Shown here in pieces: positions 26,343 through 34,924 of a DNA stretch of 50,531 nt (positions within the stretch are counted from its first letter, which is position 1; every line of letters starts with the position of its first letter). The position numbers and the translations under genes were made by a program. The notes below the pieces were generated by a model. It did not search any database. It was given only the letters and a program-made list of their open reading frames with translations, and had not been told where the DNA came from. Location: positions 1 through 50,531 of the forward strand of contig JASDTB010000084.1 in NCBI GenBank assembly GCA_041441455.1, in the 5' to 3' direction. This stretch comes from JAFIHK01 sp041441455. GTDB lineage: Bacteria > Bacteroidota > Bacteroidia > Bacteroidales > UBA932.

Positions 26343-27503
26343 ATGGAAAATAAAGGACTATTCTCTTTACTGGGAGATAATCTTGAACAGTTCATCCAAT
26401 ATACAGGTTTTGCGAATGCAACATTCGGCCACATTTTCATGATCTGTATTGGATTAATTTTCATATATCTTGCCATAAAAAAAGACTGGGAGCCATTACT
26501 CCTTGTTCCGATAGGTTTTGGAATTATTGTTGGTAATATTCCAATTTATCCTGGACTTAGCGTTGGTATTTACGAAGAAGGATCTGTAATGAATATTCTT
26601 TATCAAGGAGTATTACAGGGATGGTATCCACCATTGATTTTCCTTGGAATTGGGGCTATGACAGATTTCTCTGCGCTTATTTCTAATCCAAAACTTCTTC
26701 TTATTGGAGCGGCAGCTCAGTTAGGTATTTTTGGAGCATATGCTATAGCATTAGCACTAGGCTTCACTGCTGCTGAAGCAGGCGCAATTGGTATTATCGG
26801 TGGAGCTGATGGCCCTACTGCTATCTTCTTGTCTTCTAGACTAGCTCCAGATTTGATGGGTGCAATTGCAGTGTCTGCTTATTCTTATATGGCGTTAGTT
26901 CCTGTTATTCAACCGCCAATTATGAAGTTATTCACTTCTAAAAATGAAAGACTTATTAAAATGAAACCTCCGCGCGCCGTATCTCAAAATGAGAAACGTC
27001 TTTTCCCTATCATCGGTTTCCTTTTAACTGCCTTTATTGTTCCATCAGGTTTACCTCTACTTGGTATGTTGTTCTTTGGTAACTTACTTAAAGAGAGTGG
27101 AGTTACAAGAAGACTTGCGGAGACAGCAAGAGGACCACTAATCGATGTGATTACGATCTTGATTGGTTTGACAGTTGGTTGCTCAACTCAAGCAGATAAA
27201 TTCCTTCAAATGACATCGGTATATATCTTTGTATTGGGAGCACTTTCATTTGTAATTGCAACTTCTGGTGGTGTACTATTTGTTAAATTTATTAATCTAT
27301 TCCTAAAAGAGGGAAGCAAGATCAATCCTCTGATTGGAAATGCAGGAGTATCTGCAGTTCCTGACTCAGCAAGGGTTTCTCAAATTGTAGGTCTAGAATA
27401 CGATAAAAGCAATCACCTTTTAATGCATGCAATGGGTCCAAATGTTGCTGGCGTAATTGGTAGTGCAGTTGCTGCTGGTATCCTTCTTGGATTCTTAACC
27501 TAG
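26343..27503 (+). CDS. mmdB: Methylmalonyl-CoA decarboxylase beta subunit, Na+ pump
   Basis: This integral membrane protein of about 386 residues belongs to the OadB/MmdB family, with about nine helices. It decarboxylates carboxybiotin and exports Na+. The signature GGADGPTAIFLSSRLAPDL holds the conserved Asp of the ion path. MGPNVAGVIGSAVAAG near the end is the second conserved region. The frame also contains a TTG at 26334, but ATG 26343 follows the gamma stop by one base and is the natural start. It is the last gene of the operon and is followed by a terminator. Confidence 0.96.
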   Translation: MENKGLFSLLGDNLEQFIQYTGFANATFGHIFMICIGLIFIYLAIKKDWEPLLLVPIGFGIIVGNIPIYPGLSVGIYEEGSVMNILYQGVLQGWYPPLIFLGIGAMTDFSALISNPKLLLIGAAAQLGIFGAYAIALALGFTAAEAGAIGIIGGADGPTAIFLSSRLAPDLMGAIAVSAYSYMALVPVIQPPIMKLFTSKNERLIKMKPPRAVSQNEKRLFPIIGFLLTAFIVPSGLPLLGMLFFGNLLKESGVTRRLAETARGPLIDVITILIGLTVGCSTQADKFLQMTSVYIFVLGALSFVIATSGGVLFVKFINLFLKEGSKINPLIGNAGVSAVPDSARVSQIVGLEYDKSNHLLMHAMGPNVAGVIGSAVAAGILLGFLT

Positions 27504-27533
27504 TAAGACAAACAGAACATTTTTATATTTTTG

Positions 27534-27566
27534 AAAAAAGCATCCCCCAAAGGGGTGCTTTTTTAT
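27534..27566 (+). terminator. Rho-independent terminator after mmdB
   Basis: An A run and GCATCCCC pair with GGGGTGC and a T run around a short CAAA loop. It separates the decarboxylase and V-ATPase operons. Confidence 0.88.
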
Positions 27567-27575
27567 TTTATTTAC

Positions 27576-27583
27576 TATCTTTG
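27576..27583 (+). promoter_or_regulatory. -7 box for the V-ATPase operon
   Basis: TATCTTTG fits the Bacteroidota -7 box, 26 bases before the ATG of atpE. The region 20 bases upstream lies in the terminator stem and has no good TTTG, so the promoter may be weak or factor-dependent. Confidence 0.5.
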
Positions 27584-27608
27584 AAAAAAATCATTTAACC
27601 GATTAGTT

Positions 27609-28220
27609 ATGCAGAACAAATTGCAAGAGCTCACAGAAAAGCTTTATGCCGAAGGGCTTTCGAAAGGAAGACAAGAGGCCGAAGAGATTAAGTCACGCGC
27701 CCAAAAAGAGGCTGAAGAGATTATCGCATCTGCAAAAAAAGAGTATGACTCAATTCTACAAAAAGCTAGAAAAGAGGCTGATGCGCTAAAATCAAAGACA
27801 GAAAACGAAATTAGATCAGCTTCGTTACAGACATACTCCACGCTAAAGCAATCGATAGAAAATATACTGACTATCAATGCTGTACAAGCTCCTATTCAAG
27901 AAAGCATCAATGATAAAGAATTTGTACGTGAGTTAATCTTAACTGCAGCAAAGTCATATGATGTAAAAAATAACGAAAATGTTACATTAGAAGTATTAGT
28001 TCCTGAAAAATTAAAGGAAAAAATGGACATTTTCATTAAAGAGAGCATAACCAAACAACTCAACATTTCGGTTGAGGTCAAAGGTGATAAAAAAATTACA
28101 GGAGGTTTCAGAATTGGTAAAAAGGGAGAAGGTTATCATGTAAGTTTTACTGACCAAGATTTCCAAAACCTTTTCTGCGAATATATCCGCCCAAAGACCA
28201 AGGAACTAATTTTCGGATAA
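27609..28220 (+). CDS. atpE: V-type ATP synthase subunit E
   Basis: This 203-residue peripheral-stalk subunit has a long N-terminal helix rich in Glu, Lys and Ala (residues 15-70, with repeated KEAEEI type heptads). A globular C-terminal head follows (KGDKKITGGFRIGKKGEGYHV) that packs on the A/B hexamer. No separate subunit G/H gene, the usual partner of E, is seen here. It is the first gene of the operon. Confidence 0.9.
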   Translation: MQNKLQELTEKLYAEGLSKGRQEAEEIKSRAQKEAEEIIASAKKEYDSILQKARKEADALKSKTENEIRSASLQTYSTLKQSIENILTINAVQAPIQESINDKEFVRELILTAAKSYDVKNNENVTLEVLVPEKLKEKMDIFIKESITKQLNISVEVKGDKKITGGFRIGKKGEGYHVSFTDQDFQNLFCEYIRPKTKELIFG

Positions 28221-28223
28221 CAG

Positions 28224-28874
28224 ATGATGAACAATTATCATTATTTGATCTCGGGACTGCCTCAACTATTTCTGGACTACGAATCGAGAAGCTTCTCTCT
28301 AAAGGAGCTCCTAGACGATATTAAGTCAAAATGTTCGGAAAAAGACATTAGAAATATTGAATGGCTGTTTTTTGGATTAGAGGAATCTAATCTAACTTCT
28401 CACTTCTACAGAGCGTCCCTTAGATCTAAAAACAGGTTTATATCTGAGTACTTTAAGTTTGATCTTAATGTACGAAACATACGTGCAGCTTACCTGGCAA
28501 GAAAATCAAGGCAAAGACCAGAAGATTTTCTAGTTGGAAGCAATGAAGTAACCGAAACTCTTACAACCTCCAAGGCTCCAGATTTTGGACTTGGCTTAGT
28601 ATTTGAAGATGCTACTGAAGTCTTGTCTATAATGGAAAACAAGAATATTCTCGAAAGGGAGCAGCTTTTAGACAAGCTAAAATGGAATAGAGCCTCTGAA
28701 ATTACGAAGTTTAATTATTTCGACCTTGACGCACTATTAGCCTTTTTACTAAAGGCATCATTAGTAGAACGTTGGGCTAAAATGGATAAGAAAACGGGAG
28801 AAGAGCTCTTTAAAAAACTTGTTGAAGAGGTCAGAGGTACATTCGACTTAGAAAAAGTAAAAAATAACAATTAA
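28224..28874 (+). CDS. DUF2764 protein in the V-ATPase operon, candidate subunit C
   Basis: This 216-residue helical protein belongs to DUF2764, which is found in V-ATPase operons of Bacteroidota, Chlamydiae and spirochaetes. It lies between E and A, the place of subunit C (d in eukaryotes) in Enterococcus and Thermus-like operons, and no subunit C gene is present elsewhere in the operon. FDLNVRNIRAAYLARKSRQ resembles the subunit C pattern (acidic, NI, three to four residues, LR.K) in which helices contact the rotor ring. The assignment as subunit C is my inference; membership of the family is more certain. Confidence 0.85.
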   Translation: MMNNYHYLISGLPQLFLDYESRSFSLKELLDDIKSKCSEKDIRNIEWLFFGLEESNLTSHFYRASLRSKNRFISEYFKFDLNVRNIRAAYLARKSRQRPEDFLVGSNEVTETLTTSKAPDFGLGLVFEDATEVLSIMENKNILEREQLLDKLKWNRASEITKFNYFDLDALLAFLLKASLVERWAKMDKKTGEELFKKLVEEVRGTFDLEKVKNNN

Positions 28875-28890
28875 AATAAATTATCTACGG

Positions 28891-30642
28891 ATGAAGACCA
28901 CAGGAAAAGTCACTGGGATCATTTCAAACCTTGTAACCATTGAGGTTAATGGTCCTGTAGCACAAAACGAGATCTGCTTCATTGATCTTGATGGAACAAA
29001 ACTGATGGCGGAAGTAATTAAGGTTACCGGCAATCAAGCCTTTGTTCAGGTGTATGAAAGTACGAGAGGATTAAAAACCGGATGTACGGCAGAATTCCAG
29101 GGACACATGTTGGAAGTTACACTTGGCCCAGGCATCTTATCCAGTAACTATGACGGTCTTCAGAACAATCTGGAGACGATGGATGGTGTCTTCCTTAAAA
29201 GAGGTCAGTATACACTTCCTCTCGACCTTGAAAAAGAGTGGGAATTTGAACCAACAGCCAAGATTGGAGAGATGGTCTCTGCTTCTGACTGGTTGGGAGA
29301 GGTAAAAGAGGGATGGTTGCCTCATAAAATAATGGTTCCATTCACTTTTAAAGGAGAGTACAAAATTAAAGAGATCTCACCGGCAGGTAATTATAAAGTC
29401 AGTCAAACAATTGCAGTCCTAATAGACCAAGAAGGCACAGAACATAATGTTTCTATGATGCAAAAATGGCCAGTAAAAGTTGCAATTACAGAATATAAAG
29501 ACAAACCAAGACCATATAGAGTAATGGAGACAGGTGTCAGATGTATTGATACCTTCAATCCTATTGCTGAAGGTGGAACGGGATTTATACCTGGTCCATT
29601 TGGTTGCGGAAAGACAGTGCTTCAACACGCAATCTCTAAACAAGCAGAAGCAGATGTTATTATCGTAGCAGCTTGTGGAGAGAGGGCAAACGAAGTAGTA
29701 GAAATTTTCACCGAGTTTCCTGAGTTAGTTGACCCAAGAACCGGCAGAAAACTAATGGAAAGAACTACAATTATATGTAACACTTCAAACATGCCAGTTG
29801 CTGCAAGAGAGGCATCTGTATATACAGCAATGACAATTGGGGAGTATTACAGAGCAATGGGATTAAGAGTGCTCCTGTTAGCCGACTCAACATCAAGATG
29901 GGCACAAGCCTTGAGGGAGATGAGTAACCGTATGGAAGAGCTTCCTGGTGCCGACGCTTTCCCAATGGACCTACCTGCAATCATCTCTAACTTCTATGCG
30001 AGAGCTGGTATTGTTAATCTTAAGAATGGCAAGAGTGGATCTGTTACATTTATCGGAACAGTATCTCCAGCTGGAGGTAACTTAAAAGAGCCAGTAACTG
30101 AATCAACTAAAAAAGCTGCAAGATGTTTTTATGCCCTTTCACAAAATAGAGCAGACAGAAAAAGATATCCAGCTGTGGATCCAATTGACTCGTATTCTAA
30201 GTACTTAGAATATCCAGAGATTATCGAGGACCTTAAAAAAAGAATTAGCGAAGATTGGGTAGAAAAGGTACTGAAAGGCAAAAACATCGTTCTTAGAGGA
30301 AAAGAGGCTTATGAGCAAATCAATATCTTAGGAGACGATGGAGTTCCACTCGAATATCATAAAAGATTTTGGAAATCGGAGTTAATCGATTTTATCGTTC
30401 TTCAACAAGATGCTTTTGATAAGATAGACTCATCTACCCCACTCGATCGTCAAGCGTATATGTATTCACTTGTAATTTCTATATGCGACAAAGACTTCGA
30501 GTTTGATAATTTTGAAGAGTGTTCAGTATTCTACAAGGGGTTGATAAACACCCTACGACAAATGAACTATACAGAGTTCAAGAGCGAGGAGTTCAACAAA
30601 TATCTCGACCAACTAAATAATCAGATGAACAATGGCAAGTAA
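28891..30642 (+). CDS. atpA: V-type ATP synthase subunit A (catalytic)
   Basis: This 583-residue catalytic subunit has the P-loop GPFGCGKTVL, an N-terminal beta barrel (GKVTGIISNLVTIEVNG), and the non-homologous insert of about 90 residues (near 100-190) that separates V/A-type from F-type beta subunits. CGERANEVVEIFTEFPEL carries the catalytic Glu, and LLLADSTSRWAQALREMS the nucleotide-sensing region. The gene ends with an 11-base overlap with atpB. Confidence 0.97.
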   Translation: MKTTGKVTGIISNLVTIEVNGPVAQNEICFIDLDGTKLMAEVIKVTGNQAFVQVYESTRGLKTGCTAEFQGHMLEVTLGPGILSSNYDGLQNNLETMDGVFLKRGQYTLPLDLEKEWEFEPTAKIGEMVSASDWLGEVKEGWLPHKIMVPFTFKGEYKIKEISPAGNYKVSQTIAVLIDQEGTEHNVSMMQKWPVKVAITEYKDKPRPYRVMETGVRCIDTFNPIAEGGTGFIPGPFGCGKTVLQHAISKQAEADVIIVAACGERANEVVEIFTEFPELVDPRTGRKLMERTTIICNTSNMPVAAREASVYTAMTIGEYYRAMGLRVLLLADSTSRWAQALREMSNRMEELPGADAFPMDLPAIISNFYARAGIVNLKNGKSGSVTFIGTVSPAGGNLKEPVTESTKKAARCFYALSQNRADRKRYPAVDPIDSYSKYLEYPEIIEDLKKRISEDWVEKVLKGKNIVLRGKEAYEQINILGDDGVPLEYHKRFWKSELIDFIVLQQDAFDKIDSSTPLDRQAYMYSLVISICDKDFEFDNFEECSVFYKGLINTLRQMNYTEFKSEEFNKYLDQLNNQMNNGK

Positions 30643-31945
30643 AGCATTTCAAAAAATATACACCAAATTAGAGGCAATTACTAAAGCCACTATTTCACTT
30701 AAAGCCATCGGTGTTGCTAATGAAGAACTGGCTACTGTTGCCGGAAGACTGGCGCAGGTTGTGAAAATTAAAGGAGATCTTGTTACTCTTCAAGTATTTG
30801 CTGGAACCGATGGTATCTCAACAGATGCAGAGGTCATCTTCTTTGGGGAACCACCAGTATTAAATGTTAGCGAGGAGTTATCAGGCAGATTTTTCAATGC
30901 TTACGGAAAACCTATTGATAATGGACCAGAGGTTGCTGGAGAAAAGAGATTCATCGGAGGACCATCTGTTAATCCTTTCAGAAGAAAGCAACCATCTGAA
31001 CTTATTCCCACTGGTATTGCAGGAATAGACCTAAACAACTCTCTTGTATCTGGTCAAAAAATACCATTCTTTGCCGACCCAGACCAACCATACAACCAGG
31101 TTATGGCTCAAGTGGCACTTCGTGCAGATGTTGATAAAATCATTCTTGGAGGAATGGGATTAAGTAATGATGACTATCTCTATTTTAAACAAGTATTTGA
31201 AAATGCAGGGGCACTTAGTAAAATTATAAGTTTTGTAAATACTACAGAGCAGCCTCCAGTTGAACGACTACTGATTCCAGATATGGCTTTGACAGCTGCA
31301 GAATATTTTGCAGTTGATAAAAACGAAAAGGTCTTAGTTCTTCTTACAGACATGACTCTTTATGCCGATGCGCTTAGTATCGTAAGTAACCGTATGGACC
31401 AAATTCCATCAAAAGATTCAATGCCAGGTTCGCTTTATTCCGATCTTGCTAAGATTTACGAAAAAGCAGTTCAACTTCCAGATGGTGGTTCGATTACAAT
31501 TATTGCCGTTACAACATTGAGTGGAGGCGATATTACACATGCAATTCCAGATAACACAGGATATATAACAGAAGGGCAGCTCTTCTTAAGAGCAGATACC
31601 GATACAGGGAAAGTAATTATCGATCCATTCCGTTCATTATCGAGACTAAAACAACTAGTTATTGGCAAAAAGACCAGAGAGGATCATAACCATGTGATGA
31701 ATACTGCTGTAAGGCTTTACGCTGATGCTGCAAATGCAAAGACAAAGCTTGAGAATGGATTTGACTTAAGTGACTACGATGTAAGGGCCCTTGAGTTTGC
31801 AAAATCTTACTCTGCAAACCTATTAGCAATCGATGTAAACTTGAATACCACAGAAATGCTTGATGTTGCGTGGAGTTTATTTAGAAAACACTTCACAAAA
31901 AATGAAGTTGGTATTAAAGAGGCTATTATGAACAAGTACTGGTAA
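30632..31945 (+). CDS. atpB: V-type ATP synthase subunit B
   Basis: This 437-residue non-catalytic subunit lacks a canonical P-loop: the sequence LVSGQKIPFFADPDQPYNQ takes its place, as the family expects. SIVSNRMDQIPSKDSMPGSL and TDTGKVIIDPFRSLSRLKQL lie at nucleotide-binding interfaces with A. It alternates with A in the hexamer and contacts the peripheral stalk. It overlaps atpA by 11 bases and lies 10 bases before atpD. Confidence 0.97.
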   Translation: MASKAFQKIYTKLEAITKATISLKAIGVANEELATVAGRLAQVVKIKGDLVTLQVFAGTDGISTDAEVIFFGEPPVLNVSEELSGRFFNAYGKPIDNGPEVAGEKRFIGGPSVNPFRRKQPSELIPTGIAGIDLNNSLVSGQKIPFFADPDQPYNQVMAQVALRADVDKIILGGMGLSNDDYLYFKQVFENAGALSKIISFVNTTEQPPVERLLIPDMALTAAEYFAVDKNEKVLVLLTDMTLYADALSIVSNRMDQIPSKDSMPGSLYSDLAKIYEKAVQLPDGGSITIIAVTTLSGGDITHAIPDNTGYITEGQLFLRADTDTGKVIIDPFRSLSRLKQLVIGKKTREDHNHVMNTAVRLYADAANAKTKLENGFDLSDYDVRALEFAKSYSANLLAIDVNLNTTEMLDVAWSLFRKHFTKNEVGIKEAIMNKYW

Positions 31946-31955
31946 TCTACTCATT

Positions 31956-32558
31956 ATGGCTATAAAATTTCAATTCAATAAAACATCTCTCAACGATCTC
32001 AACAAACAACTGAAGATCAGAGTAAATGCCTTGCCTACTTTAAAGAACAAGGAGTCTGCTCTACGTCTAGAGGTTAAGAAAGCAAAAAAGAGATCGGAGG
32101 AGTTAATTGAAGAGCTTGAAGCCGGTATTAAATCTTATGAATATTTATCTGGATTGTGGCATGAGTTTGAGGGAGGTCTGATTTCTGTAAAAGACGTTGA
32201 TTTAGAGATCGTAAAAATCGCCGGAGTAAAAACTCCTGCGTTAAAAGAGGTTATTTATGATGTGAAGCCTGTCGATCTTTTCAGAAAGCCAACTTGGTAT
32301 AGTGATGGAATTATGATCCTTCAGAATATTGCCCAGCTTGGAATAGAGTCTGAGATTTATCTCGAGAAGATGAGACTTTTAGACTATTCAAGAAAGAAAA
32401 CTACTCAGAAGGTTAATCTGTACGAAAAGGTACAAATACCAGGTTATCAAGAGGCTATTCTCAAAATCAAACGATTTATGGAGGACGAAGAAAATCTTTC
32501 TAAGGCTGGCCAAAAAATCGTAAAAACTAGACACCAAATGGAGGAGGAGATGGCATGA
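31956..32558 (+). CDS. atpD: V-type ATP synthase subunit D
   Basis: This 200-residue central-rotor subunit is a long antiparallel coiled coil: residues 10-60 (ALRLEVKKAKKRSEELIEEL) and the C-terminal helix (LKIKRFMEDEENLSKAGQK). It plays the part of the F-type gamma shaft. The usual D partner, subunit F, has no visible gene here. Its stop overlaps the start of atpI by four bases (ATGA). Confidence 0.92.
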   Translation: MAIKFQFNKTSLNDLNKQLKIRVNALPTLKNKESALRLEVKKAKKRSEELIEELEAGIKSYEYLSGLWHEFEGGLISVKDVDLEIVKIAGVKTPALKEVIYDVKPVDLFRKPTWYSDGIMILQNIAQLGIESEIYLEKMRLLDYSRKKTTQKVNLYEKVQIPGYQEAILKIKRFMEDEENLSKAGQKIVKTRHQMEEEMA

Positions 32559-34333
32559 TTACTAAAATGACAAAATATTCATTCATTGTTTATCACCAAG
32601 AGCTTAATAGTTTCTTAGAGACACTTCAATCGCTTGGAATGGTGGACATTGTAAGGAATAATAAACCTATAGACCAGAAATCTGGGGAGATGTTCGATCA
32701 AATTAAAAGGTATAAGTCTGCACTAAAAAGAGTTGCAAACTTTACCCCATCTATCGACGCTGCACCATCTCACCCTATTTCTGAAGCTGAGCTTTTAACA
32801 ACAGTTGAATCTTCTTTAACTCTCTTAGACGCTAACAAACAAGAGCTAGACTCTCTTAATAGAGATCTAGAAAGCGCTCTACCTTGGGGAGAATTACACT
32901 CTCAAGATCTGTCAAAAATTGAAGCTCTCTCTCTGACAGTGCATTTTTATGTCTGCTCTGTAAAACGTTTTGAAGATGAATGGACACAAAAATATGCTAT
33001 TCATGAGCTAAATCGTGATAATGATCGAGTGTACTTTGCTTTAATCACTAAAAAAGATGAAGAGACAGATTTCCCATTACAAGAAGTTCGTAATCCTCAA
33101 TTTAGCATAAGTGAATATCGTCAAAAAATAGCGGATTTAGAGAGTTATAAAACAACTCTTGAATCACTTTTGCAATATTTAGCAAGTAAGACAGATATCC
33201 TTCAATCACAATTGAATGAGACTATTGCATTATCCGATTTATACTTAGCTGGAAAGTCTTCGGTTAAAGAGGCTGACGATACGCTTGCTTTACTTACAGG
33301 TTATGCTCCTAAAGAGCAAGATCAACAAATCTGTAATCAATTAGAGAGCACATCTGTCTATTTTACAACCGAAGAGGCTAAAGAGGAAGATAATCCACCA
33401 GTAAAACTAAAGAATAACTGGTTTACTAAGCTTTTTGAACCTATTGGAGAGCTTTATATGCTACCAAAATATGGAGAGTTAGACTTAACTCCATACTTCG
33501 CCCCTTTCTATATGCTGTTCTTCGGACTTTGTCTAGGCGACATGGGATATGGATTAGTAATGCTTATTGGAGCTGGTTTGGCAAAACTTAAATTTAAAGA
33601 GTTCAAACCATATCTCAACCTTCTCCAATTTTTAGGATTTGGAGCTGTCTTGATGGCATCGTTAACAGGAGTCTTCTTTGGAGCAAAACTAAACGAACTT
33701 TTTACTCTCCCTGATGCAGTCAACGGATTCTTCTTTTCTGATTTGAAGATGTTTTGGTTTGCAATCATATTTGGATTGGTTCAAATTCTCTTTGCAAGAA
33801 TGTTGAATGCAATAGACTCAATGATTAGAAAGGGGTGGATATATGGAATGGCAAACATTGGCTGGACATTACTAATCATTTGGTGTTCTTTTGCTTACGC
33901 AGAAACAATGATACCAGAATTAGGGATGCCTGCTTGGATGAGTTATCTGACCGGTTGGGGAGGATTAGCCCTAATTGTTTTGTTTTCTAGTACCGAAGGG
34001 AATGTAATTGGTAGAATCTTTAAAGGTGCCTTCTCTTTATACGATATAACTGGAGTATTTGGAGATATGCTTTCTTATATTCGTCTTTTTGGTCTAGGAA
34101 CTGCAGGAGGTATTCTTGGATTAGTTGTTAACTCTGTAGCAATAAACATGAGTTCTATCCCATATGTTGGCTGGTTATTTACGCTTATTATGCTTTTAAT
34201 TGGGCATACAGCTGTTTTACTGCTATCTATGTTAGGAGCGTTTGTACACCCTATGCGTTTAACATTTGTTGAGTTTTATAAAAACTCAGGCTTTACCGGA
34301 GGTGGTAAGGCATTTAATCCTTTAAAAAAATAA
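32555..34333 (+). CDS. atpI: V-type ATP synthase subunit I
   Basis: This 592-residue subunit of the membrane stator has a soluble N-terminal half with coiled coils (residues 1-300) and a C-terminal half with about seven to eight helices. The ion-path helix region DMLSYIRLFGLGTAGGILGL carries the essential Arg, the equivalent of eukaryotic a-subunit Arg. The C terminus KNSGFTGGGKAFNPLKK is typical. It is followed by atpK after 29 bases. Confidence 0.95.
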   Translation: MITKMTKYSFIVYHQELNSFLETLQSLGMVDIVRNNKPIDQKSGEMFDQIKRYKSALKRVANFTPSIDAAPSHPISEAELLTTVESSLTLLDANKQELDSLNRDLESALPWGELHSQDLSKIEALSLTVHFYVCSVKRFEDEWTQKYAIHELNRDNDRVYFALITKKDEETDFPLQEVRNPQFSISEYRQKIADLESYKTTLESLLQYLASKTDILQSQLNETIALSDLYLAGKSSVKEADDTLALLTGYAPKEQDQQICNQLESTSVYFTTEEAKEEDNPPVKLKNNWFTKLFEPIGELYMLPKYGELDLTPYFAPFYMLFFGLCLGDMGYGLVMLIGAGLAKLKFKEFKPYLNLLQFLGFGAVLMASLTGVFFGAKLNELFTLPDAVNGFFFSDLKMFWFAIIFGLVQILFARMLNAIDSMIRKGWIYGMANIGWTLLIIWCSFAYAETMIPELGMPAWMSYLTGWGGLALIVLFSSTEGNVIGRIFKGAFSLYDITGVFGDMLSYIRLFGLGTAGGILGLVVNSVAINMSSIPYVGWLFTLIMLLIGHTAVLLLSMLGAFVHPMRLTFVEFYKNSGFTGGGKAFNPLKK

Positions 34334-34362
34334 AATTATAAATATTTCAAAATTATTTAATT

Positions 34363-34821
34363 ATGGAACAATCTCTACCACTTTTTTTGGCCTATATCGG
34401 CATGGCTTTGATGCTTGCAATCTCTTGCATCGGAAGTTCAATTGGAGTTACTATGGGTGGCAACGCAACAATTGCTGCGTTAAAGAAAAATCCGGATGTT
34501 TTCGGTTCATCCATGATATTGTGTGCACTACCATCAACACAAGGTTTGTATGGATTTGCAGGATTCTTTCTTATGTTAAGCAAACTTAAAGAGATCTCTG
34601 CTCTTACACTCGGACAAGGGCTAGCTATCTTCGCTGTAGGTTTTGCACTTGGTATTGTTGGTCTCTATTCGGCAATCAAACAAGCATCTCTTGTTGCAAA
34701 TGGAATCAACGAAATGGGTAATGGAAATGATGTATTTGGAAAGACCCTTATTCTTGCAGTATTTCCTGAATTATATGCAATTCTAGCTTTTGCAGCTACT
34801 TTCCTTGCTCTTCCTGCATAA
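34363..34821 (+). CDS. atpK: V-type ATP synthase rotor subunit K
   Basis: This 152-residue protein has four membrane helices as two fused hairpins. All five Na+ ligands known from Enterococcus hirae NtpK have counterparts: L56, T59 and Q60 in ALPSTQGLYG, Q107 in IKQASLV and E136 in VFPELYAIL. This strongly suggests Na+ rather than H+ coupling. Only the second hairpin has the ion-binding Glu, as in other V-type K subunits. It is the last gene of the operon, before a terminator. Confidence 0.94.
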   Translation: MEQSLPLFLAYIGMALMLAISCIGSSIGVTMGGNATIAALKKNPDVFGSSMILCALPSTQGLYGFAGFFLMLSKLKEISALTLGQGLAIFAVGFALGIVGLYSAIKQASLVANGINEMGNGNDVFGKTLILAVFPELYAILAFAATFLALPA

Positions 34822-34861
34822 AGTTCAGTTTTGCCATAAAGATAAAATGAGCTAAATTAGG

Positions 34862-34896
34862 GCTGTGTAATTTTAGATTACACAGCTTTATTTTTT
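34862..34896 (+). terminator. Rho-independent terminator after atpK
   Basis: GCTGTGTAAT (34862-34871) pairs perfectly with ATTACACAGC (34877-34886) and runs into TTTATTTTTT. It ends the V-ATPase operon. Confidence 0.9.
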
Positions 34897-34924
34897 GCCT
34901 TAAATAATTTAATTTCAAATAATT

